Positions 1-13,115 of a stretch of 64,000 nt of DNA are shown here, in pieces. Source of the stretch: Rotaria socialis. Lineage: Eukaryota; Rotifera; Eurotatoria; Philodinida; Philodinidae. The stretch lies in contig CAJNYU010002142.1 in NCBI GenBank assembly GCA_905331475.1, forward strand, positions 310,001 through 374,000, given 5' to 3'. The translations under genes and the position numbers were made by a program. Within the stretch, counting starts at the first letter, position 1. Every line of letters starts with the position of its first letter. The notes under the pieces were generated by a model that was not told where the DNA came from, searched no databases, and saw only the letters and a program-made list of their open reading frames with translations.

Positions 1-431
1 TAAATAAACGACAATATGGTATTCGAGAAGAGTTTAAATTACCGCATAATTCTCTATTTATTCTGGGCTGGCGAACCAATCGTGAATGGTACCATTCGAT
101 TCGTCCAGATAAACGACCTAATTCGGAAAAAGATCCCGATGAACTTGCTTTCTATGGTGAACGTATTTCATTGACATTACGAAGTGTAGCAACATTTATA
201 AATCGCAACACCGGTCTTATCTATGGACAAGGTGCACGATATAAAACAATTAGTGAACAAACAGAAGATTCTGCTGATCGATATGAAAACGATGAAATGG
301 ATATGTTATATGCGTTTAGTGCTGAAAATCGGCAATCATCGAATTTTGATTGGAATGCAAATTATGGCCGTGGATTTAACGCATTGAATTTTAAAGTTCT
401 TAATTCACATCATGGCAAAGGAAGAAAATGA
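1..431 (+). CDS. 2OG-Fe(II) oxygenase-like protein, C-terminal part (5' end outside window)
   Basis: An open frame runs from base 3 to the TGA at 429-431, about 142 codons, and enters from the left edge, so the start is not in the window. The visible part matches the C-terminal half of a double-stranded beta-helix Fe(II)/2-oxoglutarate dioxygenase of the AlkB-like type common in fungi. It has a Trp-Tyr-His-Ser-Ile segment whose His would be the distal iron ligand, then an Arg-Ile-Ser-Leu-Thr-Leu-Arg strand whose Arg would bind 2-oxoglutarate, then a Tyr-Gly-Gln-Gly-Ala loop and a Phe-Asp-Trp-Asn...Tyr-Gly-Arg-Gly-Phe tail. The HxD motif lies upstream, outside the window. The substrate cannot be told from this part. 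Its 3' end converges on the FAM20 gene with a 221-bp gap. The resemblance to fungal proteins is recall, not a search. Confidence 0.6.
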   Translation, partial: NKRQYGIREEFKLPHNSLFILGWRTNREWYHSIRPDKRPNSEKDPDELAFYGERISLTLRSVATFINRNTGLIYGQGARYKTISEQTEDSADRYENDEMDMLYAFSAENRQSSNFDWNANYGRGFNALNFKVLNSHHGKGRK

Positions 432-652
432 AAATCTCGAACGGATCGATCGTCTTTTTACAAATTCATTGTCAAATAGTGTTTTCTCTCTTATTTTTTT
501 GGAATATATATTCTTTGGTAAAAAATAAAACCAACAATAATAACAAATAAAAACTTTTAACAGAGATTTAAAAAAAACATTGAACAGAAAAATAAAAATA
601 AACCAACAAAAATTACTCTTATTAGGTTACGATACATATCGAATAAATTCAT

Positions 653-3387
653 TCAATAAATACCATCATTGATCATAACTCCAGTCACTTCGTACTTTTT
701 CATACAGGTATCGAGATGTGCAAATAGGATTTCTAATCGTCGATCAAGCGCTTCGAGATGTTCTTCAACAAGAATCGTTTGTAAATCTTCACCTGCATTT
801 AACGAATCTGCAACTAATTTGGAAAAACCTTGATGATAAATCTTATATAAACGCATAAATGTTGCATAACGAAAAAAGCAACATTGCCGAATTGGCGTTA
901 AAATTGATAAATCGTCACTATCATATCGACCAAAACTTCGACCATTATCCAAATGTACTAAACCTGTATTAGTGCCTAGCGAATTAATACGCATCATATG
1001 ATGACGATCCAAATTGCCTAAAATGAATATTAACAAATAGTACAACAATAAAAAAGAAAAAGAAAAAGAAAAAGAATTACCTATAAGAAAGTCGAATGCA
1101 GATAAATCCATCATATCAAGTAGTAAACGATTGTGATAATCCTCATCTATCATGACATGTTCGTAACAGAAGTTTTCATTCGATTCCCATTCAACTTGTT
1201 TTATTGCGCTATACGATCGACGGTATGGATGAGTAATTTTTTGCCAATTAATTTCTGGTGGTCTCGGTAGGAGGACTTGAACAGAGCCTTCTAAAAAATC
1301 ACCTGGCTTACCACAAACAGCATGCGATGTATCACAATAATACGAACAATGGCCACGAAAGCAAGTATTATTAGCTAAAAAGAGAAAATCGAAATATTTA
1401 AATCCTTTGAAAAAAAGACTTTTTCGTTTACCGGGCGAAATAAAAAATGTTTTAGCTAATTCCGCAGTGGCTTTCTCGCGGATGTCACTAGTTATATTAA
1501 AAAATCGTCCGATCAATGGAGGAACACGATTAAAACCAAGAACTCTAGGAATAATATTTTTTTCTATCATCACATCAAGACTCAATCATAGAATTTACTT
1601 GTCTACATGAAATGCTGCTATCTCAGCATGATGCCGTTCAATGTCACTGAAATAGAAATGATCCGGTTGTGTTTGATAATTGCGCGGCACTCTAGATAGA
1701 TAGATAAAGAATTCTTGGTAGGTTAGAGAATAATAAAATTTCTATATACCTATAAGGTTTTAGTAATCCTTGAAGGCCATTTGGTAGTCCAAGAAGAATT
1801 TTAATCTGAGTACCTTGTGACATTTCATCTTGAAAAGAAATTTCAAGTCTCAAATTAATAGATAGATTTCATTGACATACTTGCTTCAGATATTGCACCA
1901 TGTTGCAAGTGTTTGAAAACATTTTTCAATTCAGAACTATTCGGATCATAGACACGAAAATTCGTGATTGTTTTTATGTATTGAAACCATGTTGTATTCA
2001 ATCGTCTAAAATGATTAAAACAAGAAGTTCGTCACGTTTTATTCAGAAAATTGATAATTATTAAATCATGAATACGACCAAAAATAAACGAAGCATGGCG
2101 AATTTAGATTGAATCTACGACTTGGCTATGATTACTGTAAAGAAAAATCCTTTTTTCAGTGATACTTGAACTCTTCTTTCCCTAATGTCACAGAATCTCA
2201 TGTGACATTTCTTTTTTTTTCTATTTAGAAGATTAATTTTCTAGTCCATTTTATTCATTCGAGATATGCACTGAATGAACGTGTTGGACGAAAAAAAAGC
2301 ATGACATGTATTTAAGGTCAAACTATAAGAAAAAGTTTTTTCGCGCATATAATTTTCTAATTGCGATTACTAATAAAAAGGTTCGTGTTGACATGAAAAT
2401 TAAATTATACGATTAGATAATACCTACTAATAGTGAATTTAAATACTTTTTATACTAAGATATGCTTCAATGCATCAAGCGTACATTTACCACTAATGTC
2501 ACTATTCGCCTTGTAACTCGTTTTGATCATTAGATACAGAAAATAAAAGAAAATAATTTTTCATGCTGTCAATATCATTTAGCATAATAGAATAGTAGCT
2601 GACTGAATCATCTTGTTTCTTATCAAAATAAAGCAGAGCTACTAATCATCCAATTAGCTGTAAGCAATACTCTCAACCATAATATCCATGATGCAAAGCT
2701 GATCGTCGTAATCAATAGTTAAAGGAACAATTATTCTAATAGACATAAAATTTATACTCACTCAGGTTCATCTTGTGCCAATGAATCATGCATAACATCA
2801 CCTAAACTTATAGTCGTATCGTTCATATGTTGTTTTTTCCATTTCAATAATGCATCAAGTATAAAATATCGTAATTGTATTTTATCATGTTCACTCGTGA
2901 CTTTTTCTGTCGCTGTAAATTTCGATTGAATATTTGACTTTGCTCCTTGTACACCAACTGAATCTGCCGTATCAGTATGTGTATTTGTATCATTTGAACC
3001 GGTTTGTGGTTTTTGTCCAGCAAATTTTCCAAAACTCCATTTTCTATTATGATCAGAATCTTTTTTCAAATTCGACGAGCCTACTTGATTGTTTCGAGCA
3101 TTACGTACTAATTCAAATAGTTCATTAATACGTTGACGAGTTATAGACGATGAACGATTTGTTAACTTGTTTGAATCAGTTGCTTGCAAATCATAAACAT
3201 TTGGCTGATGGAAAGCAGACCAAAATGGCATATCAGAAGGTGGCTTATGACGTATCAAAGCTTGTTCCGGTGGTTCAAGTTCAGCTGTTGACCATAGTAA
3301 TGTATGAAGTGCCAGAAGAAAGAAAAGAATCAATGTTGTCAAACTGAACAGTATCGAAAAACGTAAACGAAGGCGTGAGTACCGCAT
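653..3387 (-). CDS. FAM20-family secretory-pathway kinase (FAM20C/famk-1 like), 7 exons
   Basis: Complete gene of seven exons: 3387-2762, 2005-1881, 1828-1750, 1691-1599, 1544-1432, 1374-1081 and 1017-653. Every junction is GT-AG and the total is 1,695 nt, 564 aa in frame. The family phosphorylates secreted proteins or proteoglycan xylose in the Golgi lumen. Visible features: a type II membrane anchor at about residues 8-30, a low-complexity stem to about 180, then the kinase core. The core has GTQIK with the ATP-binding Lys260, an [14 protein letters not shown] block, paired cysteines in [13 protein letters not shown], the catalytic Asp447 in GNLDRHH, and the metal-binding DNG at 467-469. 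FISPANN and CSYYC favour FAM20C/famk-1 over the xylosylkinase FAM20B, but FAM20B cannot be excluded. Five introns are 52-63 nt and the first is 756 nt. Length fits the family (roughly 400-590 aa). Confidence 0.9.
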
Positions 3388-3767
3388 TCATTTATTACAC
3401 TACGGTGATGATTCGATGTGTCTATTTCTTAAAAACAGAAAGATGCATGTTTCATAATACATATACATATACGTGTATGATTTTTTCTTCTTTCGATTCC
3501 TTTGCTTCACCTACGCTTTCTTTCCTCATTTGCGTTTTTAAATCTAGCTTTCTAAATTTATCTTTCTATTCAATCAAATGATTTTTATATACTAGTCTTT
3601 TGCAATAATAAATATTCTTTTCTGAATACGACAGATTTATCCAGCTGAAGTTTAGAAAAACTATTAAATAATGTCTTAAAAAACAAATGTGACTATTATT
3701 TTTGTATGTTAAAATGAAACTCATCAGCAATAATGGTCACAAGAAAAATGTTTGCTATATAATTTTC

Positions 3768-4139
3768 TGGAACTCACATATATTTTCGAAGGAAATGGTG
3801 AGTGTAAGTTTAAAAGCGAGATTTTTACGGCTCCCCACCCCTCCCCATTACAGACATAAATGAGTTTAAAATTGTGCTAATCAGGTGCTTGACTAATTAG
3901 GCTGCTATTTCTTCCTTTTTCAATTACAGATTACACGAAAAAGCAATGCTTGCCCATTACAGACCATAGTGACTAGTCTCTGCCATTGTTAAATATACGA
4001 GCTAACAATGAATACTCCATTACAGGCATAAGCAAATAGGCAATGACCTAATTATAGGTTTTTTGGAAATCAGGGTAGATTTTTTCGATGAACTAGTTTG
4101 AATTATTTTCGTAAGTCTAAGGGATATATGTGAGTTCCA
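3768..4139. mobile_element. MITE-like foldback element with 16-bp perfect terminal inverted repeats
   Basis: TGGAACTCACATATAT at 3768-3783 is repeated as an exact inverted copy at 4124-4139, bounding a 372-bp segment. Inside lie three short direct copies of a CCATTACAGRC motif near 3844, 3954 and 4017. There is no coding capacity. A clear target-site duplication is not visible; the flanks share only an ATTTT stretch. The structure fits a non-autonomous DNA transposon of unknown superfamily. Confidence 0.5.
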
Positions 4140-7100
4140 CATTTTAGCCCCAACGGGGCTGCGCTGAAAAGCTTTTTGTACAAAATTTACTTGCAAGACA
4201 TGCGGTAAATTAAACATAAATTATATGAACCCCTGGAGAAAGCAAAGCTTCGATGAATCATATCTTATAGTTATGAGAATAAACTTAAGGATTCAAAGAC
4301 TTAAAATTTCTTTGATGACAAACAAAAATAAAACTAACATGAAAAAATTTCTGACAGAATCATAAAGTAATCGGTGAAATATTTTGCTCATATAGAGTAA
4401 TGAATATTTTATAGTCGTCTAAATACGTACGAAAAAAAGGTCTAGATAACCTGATAGTTATCGAGGATATTTATAGAAGTATTCGAAACGGAAAAGTATG
4501 ATCATGCTTTTCAGATTAAATCTATACAAACAAATATCGTGAAAAATGAATTAATTTATGTTTTAATTATTCAATAAAAAGTAAAAAATTTTAACTTCGT
4601 ATGTCACAAATCCAGGAATATTATCAAAGGTCATGTCGTTTATTTGCCCTCAACTGATAAGAGACGACTTACTAAACAACATTTTTACCATTCATATTTA
4701 TTATAACATAAAATTCTGATTTCCCTTAGCAGTACTGTAGAAAAAAAATAATCTTGTATTTCTAATACATCAGAAAAAAGAGAAAAAAAAGCAACAATTA
4801 CGAGTAGCTAACATAAGGAATATATCAGTGGAGAATATACGACAACTACTCGACAATGACGTATCGTAAGAGAGAATTTCTACGGCAACGTGGTCAATCT
4901 TATTAGTTACTGTGCTAGTACATTGACAAATCCCACGTGCTATAGAATATCAATTCAGATTTTATAGTGTCTTACTTATTTTTATACTTAAAGGGAAGTA
5001 GTAGAACACTAATCAAATTTTGCCATATTTCCGTTGGTTTATGTATATTTTTAATAGAAACAGCTCAATTGGTTGTTTGAAGCAGAGCGAGCCACAAAAG
5101 AGTTTGTTTCATGCTAAGTCAATTCTGGCAGCAAAGAAAAAAAACAAATAATTTGGTCAAATAAAAGCACCAAGAGAGAAAGAGAAGAAGAAGCAGAGAA
5201 CAACGTCGTCTTCGGTAATATTAGAAAAAAAGAATCTCTATGTCTATGCAATCGATAGTCGTACGCACTCTTTTCCTCTGTTACAATCGAAGCACATGGA
5301 GAACATGTATAAACAGTAAGGTGAATTAGAGAAGAACAAAAAAAAAATGCCTACTTATTTATATTAAGACATGCATAGAGAATGAAGTTTACCACAGAAA
5401 AAAAGACATCGCATGTAGCAAGCACGAAAGCTCCCACTGCGAATATCCATTATCTGTTGTTGAAAAGTGATCATTACAAAAAGATAGTTCCTCTTATCCA
5501 CCTTTTCTCTCATTGATCATTGGCAACTAACCTTGAAAACAACGATTAAATAAAAATAAATCTTATTCAAATAGAATCCATATAATAACTACATTTGATC
5601 ATGGAGTTTTTAATAAAATACTCAATTAAAAATTCATTCTAATACAAAATAATTTTGATCCTTTAATACTACTATAACAGGAAAAATCGCATTGTCCCTA
5701 GATGTGCTCATTAACTAATAGCATGAAACGTATAATAATAAACTCGATGATTTTTCGATAGTGTACATCATTAGTCTACCATTGAATAGTAGAATAAATA
5801 GCATACTGATTGCGACTATTTGAATGATTATTCATGAATAGATTTTTGATTTGAATTTATATTCATGGTCCATCGACGATAAAGTTGATTATAGCTCAAT
5901 CACTAAGCAATCTGAATCTAGAAGATAATCCAATTTTTTTGTAGCTGAATTATTTTATTTAGGCAAGAAAAATGTTTTGTACTAAAACTACACATAGACA
6001 GTGTTCCGATGAAGATGACTAGTGCCTGAAAGAAAAGCACCTCAAATAACTTATACAGAAGAACAACTGCAATGTTCTTGAAATTTTACTGCTGTGACAA
6101 ATGGTGAAGTACATAAACTGTCGCTTTTTTCGGACTTCCTCTCCAGAGAGGCAATGCATACACATCTATTATTAAACCGGCAGCTAGCTACTATAATTAT
6201 ATTCTAGTTAATTGATTTTTTCCTTTTTTGGACCAAAAAGTAATTCTGACGAGATTTTCAAGGTTTAGCAATGATAAATAATAAATCAAGAGAGAGATAT
6301 TCTTGCCTGGCTGCAAACCCGTACTCGAATCTCTTAACATAAAACTAATGCATGGCGATCTTATTTAATACTTTAAAAAAATAAAAATAAATGCCCCTAT
6401 AAGAAGAACTAGTCAACTGCACTCATTTTCATAAAATTTTCTTGTATGAACTCTTACATATTAATAATAGTAAGCGTGCTAGCGCCAATGATGTTATTAT
6501 AAGAAGAAAGAAAATGCAAAATTCAGCTCTCTTTCAAATCAATTTTGAAGTATTCATGAAGAAAAATAGTTCAGTATTACTCCTTGAGAATGTTTCTTTT
6601 TTGTCAAATCAAATAACATGTGGCGAACGACAAGCTTTTTTTTCTTCAACATCAACTTTCGATTCTTCAACACAAATATAAGACCATGCATCGATTTACT
6701 TATATATGTATATATTTCAATGCTTAAAAATGAAAAATTCCAATTCAATATCGAACAAAATTAGAACATACTTGAACATATGTTTTACATCATTACTGCA
6801 AATGTTAGCAATGGCTAGAGAATAATTATCATATGAATATAAGACCCGATAATTGTATACGTATCTTCATCTTACAATATGACAAATATAGAAAGTGAAC
6901 TGCATTTTTCCTAGCAGTCTTCAGTTATTTTATAGATTCAGTAGTCGATTTTCTAGATGTCATCTTCGGAGCATGAGACCAATATTGAACTTATGGACGG
7001 TAATGCATGATTCAAGTGATAGATTTTTTATCAAAAATGTTGGGCGATCGATATTTACGGGAAATTTGTTTTCTAAATCTCCATAAGTTTCATCTTGGTC

Positions 7101-8375
7101 CAATGCTATGTACTTGAAATTTATTATAAACAAAACTCCTGGATCGGCTACTGTATAGATTGTAATCAAACTAGATAATCATTCTAAGTTGCTCTAAATT
7201 TCTTGCAATGCAAAATTTATTATATCGTATTACCTTAAACATGCCCATGAACGATATAGTTTGAACTTAAAAAGAAACACAATTTTTATTTCTTTGCTTA
7301 TAGATCATCTATCAAATTGAATTTTCATGAATGTTTCTGACACTTGTGAGCACGGATCTTTAGCCTATTCAGTTGAATCTCACGCCAGTTAACACGATAT
7401 GCATGAACTATACTACATGAATCAAAATTTCTTAGGAAAAAAGTGTCACTTCAAATGTTGGTATTTCATCTCGATAGTCTTTCTTTTAATATGTTCGAGC
7501 GTGATCAGATGAGTCTAGAATAGACGTACACTCATATTCTCATTTAATATGATTGATTCATTGGTATTCTCAGCATCTGTACTGTAACAAACGTTGGATT
7601 TCTCTTATAATGCCTTTCCTGTTTATCTTGTAATGTGAATGAACAGGAAAATTTAACTTTGCTTATATATTTACCATATTAGCTATCAAAAATGATGAGC
7701 ACATAGTTGTTGTCGTCGATGGAAGAAAACAACAGTAAGATAGGTTTTGCATTGCTTCAGTCATGTAATATTAATCAATTACTCTAGAGCGTCTTCAACA
7801 AAGACGGATATCATATATATATATGAGACCATAGAAATCAGTCTTCAGGCATATACACTATCAGAATAGAAAGATTTCAAGGGATGCCATAACACCATGT
7901 TCTTTTCACTGTTGTCCTGCTTATCTATGTATATAATAGAAGACTTCACAATTCTCGTTTAATATTCTTTCGTTGTCAAACAAAACAAAAGAATGATAAA
8001 GATGATTTATTCGGTTATGACAATAACTCAAAGTAAGCCATCCTAGATTGATAACAAATGGTTGCTGTTAGTCGTATTCTCAATGGAACATAAATAGCAA
8101 TTAAATGCAAATAATAACTTCATCAATAAAACTTCCAAACTAAAATGCAGTAAACATGTATCATCTTAATGTGTTGGCCTTATACTAAGTCGATTTCTAC
8201 GAGGGCTGTTATTCTAGCTATCTATGTTTTATGTGTTAATGGGATTCGTTTAATAAAAAAGAACGTATCGAGTATTGCACAACAATCTGAATTTTCAAAA
8301 TGGTAACGTCAAGAATAGAAAGAAACAACGGTTGCTCAATCGTTGTGCAATGACATGCTTGTGACTGGCGCATTT

Positions 8376-8386
8376 TATATATAAAA
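8376..8386 (+). promoter_or_regulatory. TATA box of the VWA gene
   Basis: TATATATAAAA followed by G lies about 90 bp before the ATG at 8475, a usual position for a core TATA element with a short 5' leader. No transcription start can be read from the sequence. Confidence 0.45.
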
Positions 8387-8474
8387 GACGCAAATTTTGT
8401 TGTTTAAAACATTCTGAAGTTCTAGAAAATTTTCCTATTAATCAATACAAATATCAACAGTAGACTTAATTACC

Positions 8475-10193
8475 ATGGCGGAAGCATCTTCTACAGCAAC
8501 TACAGCTAATCTACCTACAGAATTAGATCTTGCATTTATTATTGATGCTACAGGAAGCATGGGATCTTATATAAAATCAGCTCAAGAGGTGACTATTGAT
8601 CTAAACGAACAAATAAAAATAAAATTATCCATGAATATTGCATTTAGAATATGCGAAATATTGTTCAAGATATTATTATTAGTGAAAAATGTTTATTGAA
8701 TGTTGCATTAATTCTTTATCGTGATCATCCACCTCAGGATAGCACATTTATTATTAAAGTTAATAATTTTACGGATGATATGGAAGAGGCAAAGGCCAAT
8801 ATTGATTTAGCGTCAGCTAGTGGAGGTTTGTTTTTCTATTCTTCTTAAGCAAATATTATCAGTAACAAGGGAAAAAAAATATATTTAGGTGGTGATGGTC
8901 CTGAAGCTATGACGCCTGCATTACATGCTGCTGCACATACTTTATCATGGCGAACAAATGCAGTTAAAATCGCTATTCTTATTGCTGACGCTCCTCCTCA
9001 TGGACTAGACGTTAACGGTGACCATTGGCCTAATGGTAAAATACATCTTTTTTTGTAATATTTTTATTTTAAAATGACTTTGTATTTATAGGTGACCCAT
9101 CGGGACACGATCCTATAGAATGTGTTGCCTTACTTGCTGAACATGGTATTACGCTATACACAATTGGATGTGAGCCAGCTGCAACTGTTTATCGGGATTT
9201 TCTCATGGCACTTGCATTTAAGACTGGTGGTCAATATATACCATTGGATACTTGTGCTAATTTAGCTTCGGTTATTGTTGGTTCAGCTAAAGAAGAAATC
9301 TCTCTTGAACGGCTAATCGCTCAAGTACACGAAGAAGTTATGCGTGAAGCTGCATTACGTGGGGGTCCAGTCGATGAAACGAAACTGACTCGACGTCTTC
9401 ATGAAGTGATGGAAAGTGGAGGTACATAGAAAATGATATTAACAGTTAAATAAAGAAGACTATATATATATATATATGTATATATCGATTCTTTGTTGAA
9501 TAGGTGTTAAAGCACGCCGAGTGAAAATGGATAATCAAGATGGAACAAAAAGTATTCCATCATTAACACCAACTGCCGAATACCTTTCTACATTGACCAC
9601 ATTAAAAGAAGTACGAGACAAATGGGTGGCTAACAAATCAATACCGACAGCTCCTGTTGCTCCTACACTCTTTGGAGGAATATTTGGTGCTAGTAAAACG
9701 CCAGCACCGACTTCAATACGAACGAAGAAAGCACGCGTTCGTACACGTGTGATGTAAGCTATTAGACTTCTCTATAGATTTGCCCTGTTTATTAACACCA
9801 ATGCCCTATTTTAGCAAGAAGAAATCTGTAAAAACAGGAAAAACAGCAACAAAAGTAAAAACCATAGTCAAGAAGAAAAAAGCTAAACGATCGGTTGGTC
9901 GTGGTATTCGCCGAAGTACTCGTATAGCATTCCGTGGAAATCATGAAGAAGAAGAAGAAGAAGAATCAACTGAGAATGAAGAAATGGAAGTAAGCTATTA
10001 GTAGATTCTATTTATAAATTACTAATTATTAAAAAACAAAACTTAATTTTAGACATCAACACTACCTGCTGCAAAACCAGCCAAAATGATACCTCACATA
10101 TCACATATAACTTTAGCAGACGATGAATTGCTTGATGTTAGTCAAACACGAAGGCTTGTTCGTAAATGTGTTGCTCGTAATAAACTTAAATAG
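8475..10193 (+). CDS. von Willebrand factor A domain protein with basic/acidic tail, 7 exons
   Basis: Exons 8475-8588, 8648-8825, 8889-9035, 9092-9421, 9504-9753, 9815-9989 and 10053-10193 join in frame to 1,335 nt, 444 aa. Introns are 56-82 nt. The N-terminal VWA domain has the metal-ion-dependent adhesion site Asp-Ala-Thr-Gly-Ser at residues 24-28 (DxTGS form) and later ADAPPHG and GGDGPEAM segments. These resemble the VWA module of the alpha-kinase VwkA group, but no kinase domain follows. The C-terminal third is low complexity: a lysine-rich run, then a run of seven glutamates, then a short helical end. There is no signal peptide, so the protein is probably intracellular; the basic tail could be a nuclear signal or bind nucleic acid (inference). 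An AATAAA polyadenylation signal is at 10241. Confidence 0.85.
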
Positions 10194-11596
10194 ACCTGAT
10201 TTAATTTTTTCTATTTATTATGTTGTAATATGCTTAGTCCAATAAAATGTTCTTACTTTCAATATCTATTATGGAGATGATTTATCAAAAACACTTCTCA
10301 GTGAATAATGATTTTTATCCGCAAATAAGAAAGTAAAATCTTGTTCTCCGAGAATTAAAATAGTCAACTTCAAACTCTATGAAATATTCCTTTCTTTAAA
10401 AGTACGCATTTTTCTACACAATCCACATGTCTTTCGAATGAGAAATTCACAAGGACGGCCCGCTTTTATTACACATATTTACCGTTAAAAATAGAAGATG
10501 AGTAGCTATACTGAAGATAATCAAATATATCCTTTGTCGATTAGCTAGTAATAGATACTGAGGAAAGCTATCTAATTAGCATTAAAAAATTTCAAATATA
10601 GAAATAACTTTTGTTTGAACGATTAGATAAATATATTTCTTTATATCCGATGTAAAACAAAAGAACAGTTTCGATTCTCTCAAGCAAAAGTATTTTATAG
10701 CAATGCTTCGGTATTAGTTGAAGCTGATATTATATATATATATATATCTAGGTATAGCCTGGCTAATGATTTTCTTTTCACGCATTCGAAGAATAAAAGT
10801 CAGACAAAAAGATACTCATTACTAGAAAAGTCACACTACAGGGTTAAAAAAAAAACATCGACATCCTTTCCTCGAAATTAATAGGAAGTCACACAATATC
10901 AATATTGTGTAGTGGCGGTGCATCAATGAACAAGTTCTCTTTAAAATTTATGCGCCACTGCCTTACTCAATTTGTAGAGAATTCAGTACAAAAAAAAACT
11001 ACTCTTTCTGTAATTAGAAATACTAGTTACAATGAGTTTTACATTTTAATCGCTGATGGATTGTGATAGTACTGTTTTACTTTTCTTGAATTCGTATTTT
11101 CTCCAGTGTAACCACTTCTAACAGGAAAAAAAACATGAATATTTCGATGTCACTCTGTACTCTTCGAGTGATCAGATGATTAAAACGTGTCTGACTTCCA
11201 GCTATCAAAAGCAGTGATAATTTAATCAGCAAATCTCTTTACTCTAATTCGAACCACATGCTGTCAATTATTTGCAGAACATTTGTAGTTATGATCTTAT
11301 ATAATATCTATTATTACAAAGATATTTTCCTTAATATTCATGTTCTATATACAATGAAAAAACCTCGCTATACAACTAAAAGATTCTCTAGTCAACCAAA
11401 TTTTCATTGAATAGTTCCGATTTGTTGCCTAGTTCATATCACTGCTTATCTATTTTCTTATGACGTTCTATATTACGGCGTCGCCATGCAACATTCGTTA
11501 TCTCTCACAGGCACTAAAAAACCAATATATATAATTATATATAAATACCTCTTTTATCAATAGTCGAATAGTAACCTTCATCAGTGTGTGAAAGCC
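10194..11596. other. Intergenic, no gene seen
   Basis: 1.4 kb of AT-rich sequence. It contains the VWA gene's polyadenylation signal, short AT microsatellites near 10730, a small palindrome at 10891-10910 (9-bp arms) and, at the right end, a TATATAAATA-type TATA box near 11540 before the next gene. No open frame of note. Confidence 0.5.
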
Positions 11597-12744
11597 ATGC
11601 ATTTCTCTCGTAGAATTTGTCTTTTTTTTTCTATTATATCAAGTGACTCTCGTTGAATGTCTACGATGTGCGGTTGGTTGCAACCTTGTTAACTTTCCAC
11701 TCAATGTTACATCCCCGACGAGTGTATGTAAATATGAAGAACGAGCTAATGCCCAATGTTCAGTAGTAGTGCAAATCTATTTCAACAAACGATTTGTTTC
11801 TGGTTCATTATATATAGAAAATGGGGCTAATATTGCGTCCCGTTAGATGGAAACTAAATTTAGAATTGCACCGATTTCATTCGTATCAACTGTATGATAT
11901 AGATGTGGAATGTCGGTGTGCCGATATTGATGGCACGCTTCGATGATTCTCCTTCCTTCTCTTTCCATTGTTCTAATATCTCTCTCTCCTGTCTCTCTTC
12001 TATCTCTCTCCTATATATACGTGCGTCATGTATGAAGTTGGTACACTCTGGAGATGTCAGATGACACAATACACCATCATGCCGACGGGCATAGGCGACA
12101 GTCTCTAGTTTTGTCGTTACACTCTGGATAACTTGAAGTAGCCTAATAAACATCTTTGCCGAGAGTGGCACAAGCTAATCCAATCCAGTTGTTCGTTACA
12201 GTCGGATAGCTGTGATTTAGAATTTCTCAACGAACTCACGACTGATAGTTTAGCTGATTTGAATGCAAAATCTATTCAAGAAAAATTAATTAATCTACTA
12301 TATAATTCAAAGCCTGATCCAATAGATATTCAATGCACTAACAAATTATGTACATCGACTAGTTTTTGTCAAGCAGACCTTGACAACATAGTCACATGGC
12401 AATATAACTATACCTTTATTAATGGAAGTTTACCGTGCATTAACATGTCACCAAATGATAGCTCACTGGAAATCAATCAAGCTTTTATAGCTTTTGGCAG
12501 TCAAATAACAAACATAACTCTTCGATGCAATCATCAACAATGCCATAATAATAATAGAGCTGTATCAGAAGTGTATTCAATAATGCGTAATGAATTTGCT
12601 TTACCACTTAATTGTTTTTTTTTCAATACGGATACAACTATTACAACCACATTATCTCCATCATCTGGCGCTTCATTTATGATACTTTCACATGGGCTGA
12701 TCATTTTATTAGCTATACATTCTCTCTTATTAGTTTTTTTTTGA
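11597..12744 (+). pseudogene. Broken gene for a secreted, GPI-anchored-type Cys-rich protein
   Basis: Two coding blocks of one protein. The first (from the ATG at 11597 to about 11846) gives a signal peptide and a Cys-containing segment (ECLRCAVGCN), but the frame shifts by one base across a run of nine T at 11622-11630. Without one T the signal peptide joins the next segment in frame. The same frame meets TAG at 11844 and TGA soon after, while amino acids beyond still look family-like. The second block (about 12190-12744) has six cysteines, five NxS/T sites and a C-terminal Ser-Gly-Ala plus hydrophobic tail, typical of GPI attachment. About 260 bp of CT-rich, unrelated-looking sequence separates the blocks. 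It could instead be a long intron with the T-run being an assembly error. Function unknown; bdelloids have many such surface proteins (recall). Confidence 0.5.
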
Positions 12745-13115
12745 ATAAATATTAGAAAGACAAATGTTACTTTCTATTCTATCATTCAACTGCAATATAT
12801 AGACGACACTAAAGTATAATAAGTTCTACGATAGCAAAATGCAATTATTTATTGATGAAAATGTATGATAAAACTCTTAAACAGATTGAATTCGATGCAT
12901 CATTGGATTTTGAGTGTGTATGGAATACACATAAATGTAGTGGAGTGTATATATCGCTGGTTGATTGTCTAATCAGTTCTTTTATGAAAAAGAAAATAAA
13001 AGTGAAGTTTTCGATAATTTTTGCAAATAATTGATGAGTCGTTTTAATTTGATTATGAATACGATATTCATATAAAATGCGTGGATATGCATCGCATAGC
13101 AATAGGCATCTATGT
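12745..13115. other. Convergent 3' intergenic spacer
   Basis: 371 bp between two convergent genes. Only short overlapping open frames on both strands; no feature recognised. Confidence 0.5.

Larger units (their letters stand above)
3388..8474. other. Gene-poor AT-rich stretch
   Basis: About 5.1 kb in which I can support no gene. All open frames are short (60-80 codons), AT-biased and without recognisable motifs or splice partners. It contains the foldback element at 3768-4139, scattered A/T runs, and the likely promoters of the divergent FAM20 and VWA genes at its two ends. Small exons or a non-coding RNA gene could be missed here. Confidence 0.5.

Noticed and set aside
10891..10962. Short palindrome plus TAGTGGCGG / CGCCACT pair resembling hAT ends
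   Set aside because: Only about 50 bp between the ends, mismatched termini and no target duplication; probably chance.
11860..12171. 103-codon minus-strand frame within the broken surface-protein gene
   Set aside because: Falls on a CT-rich low-complexity stretch; no start context, motif or splice partner.
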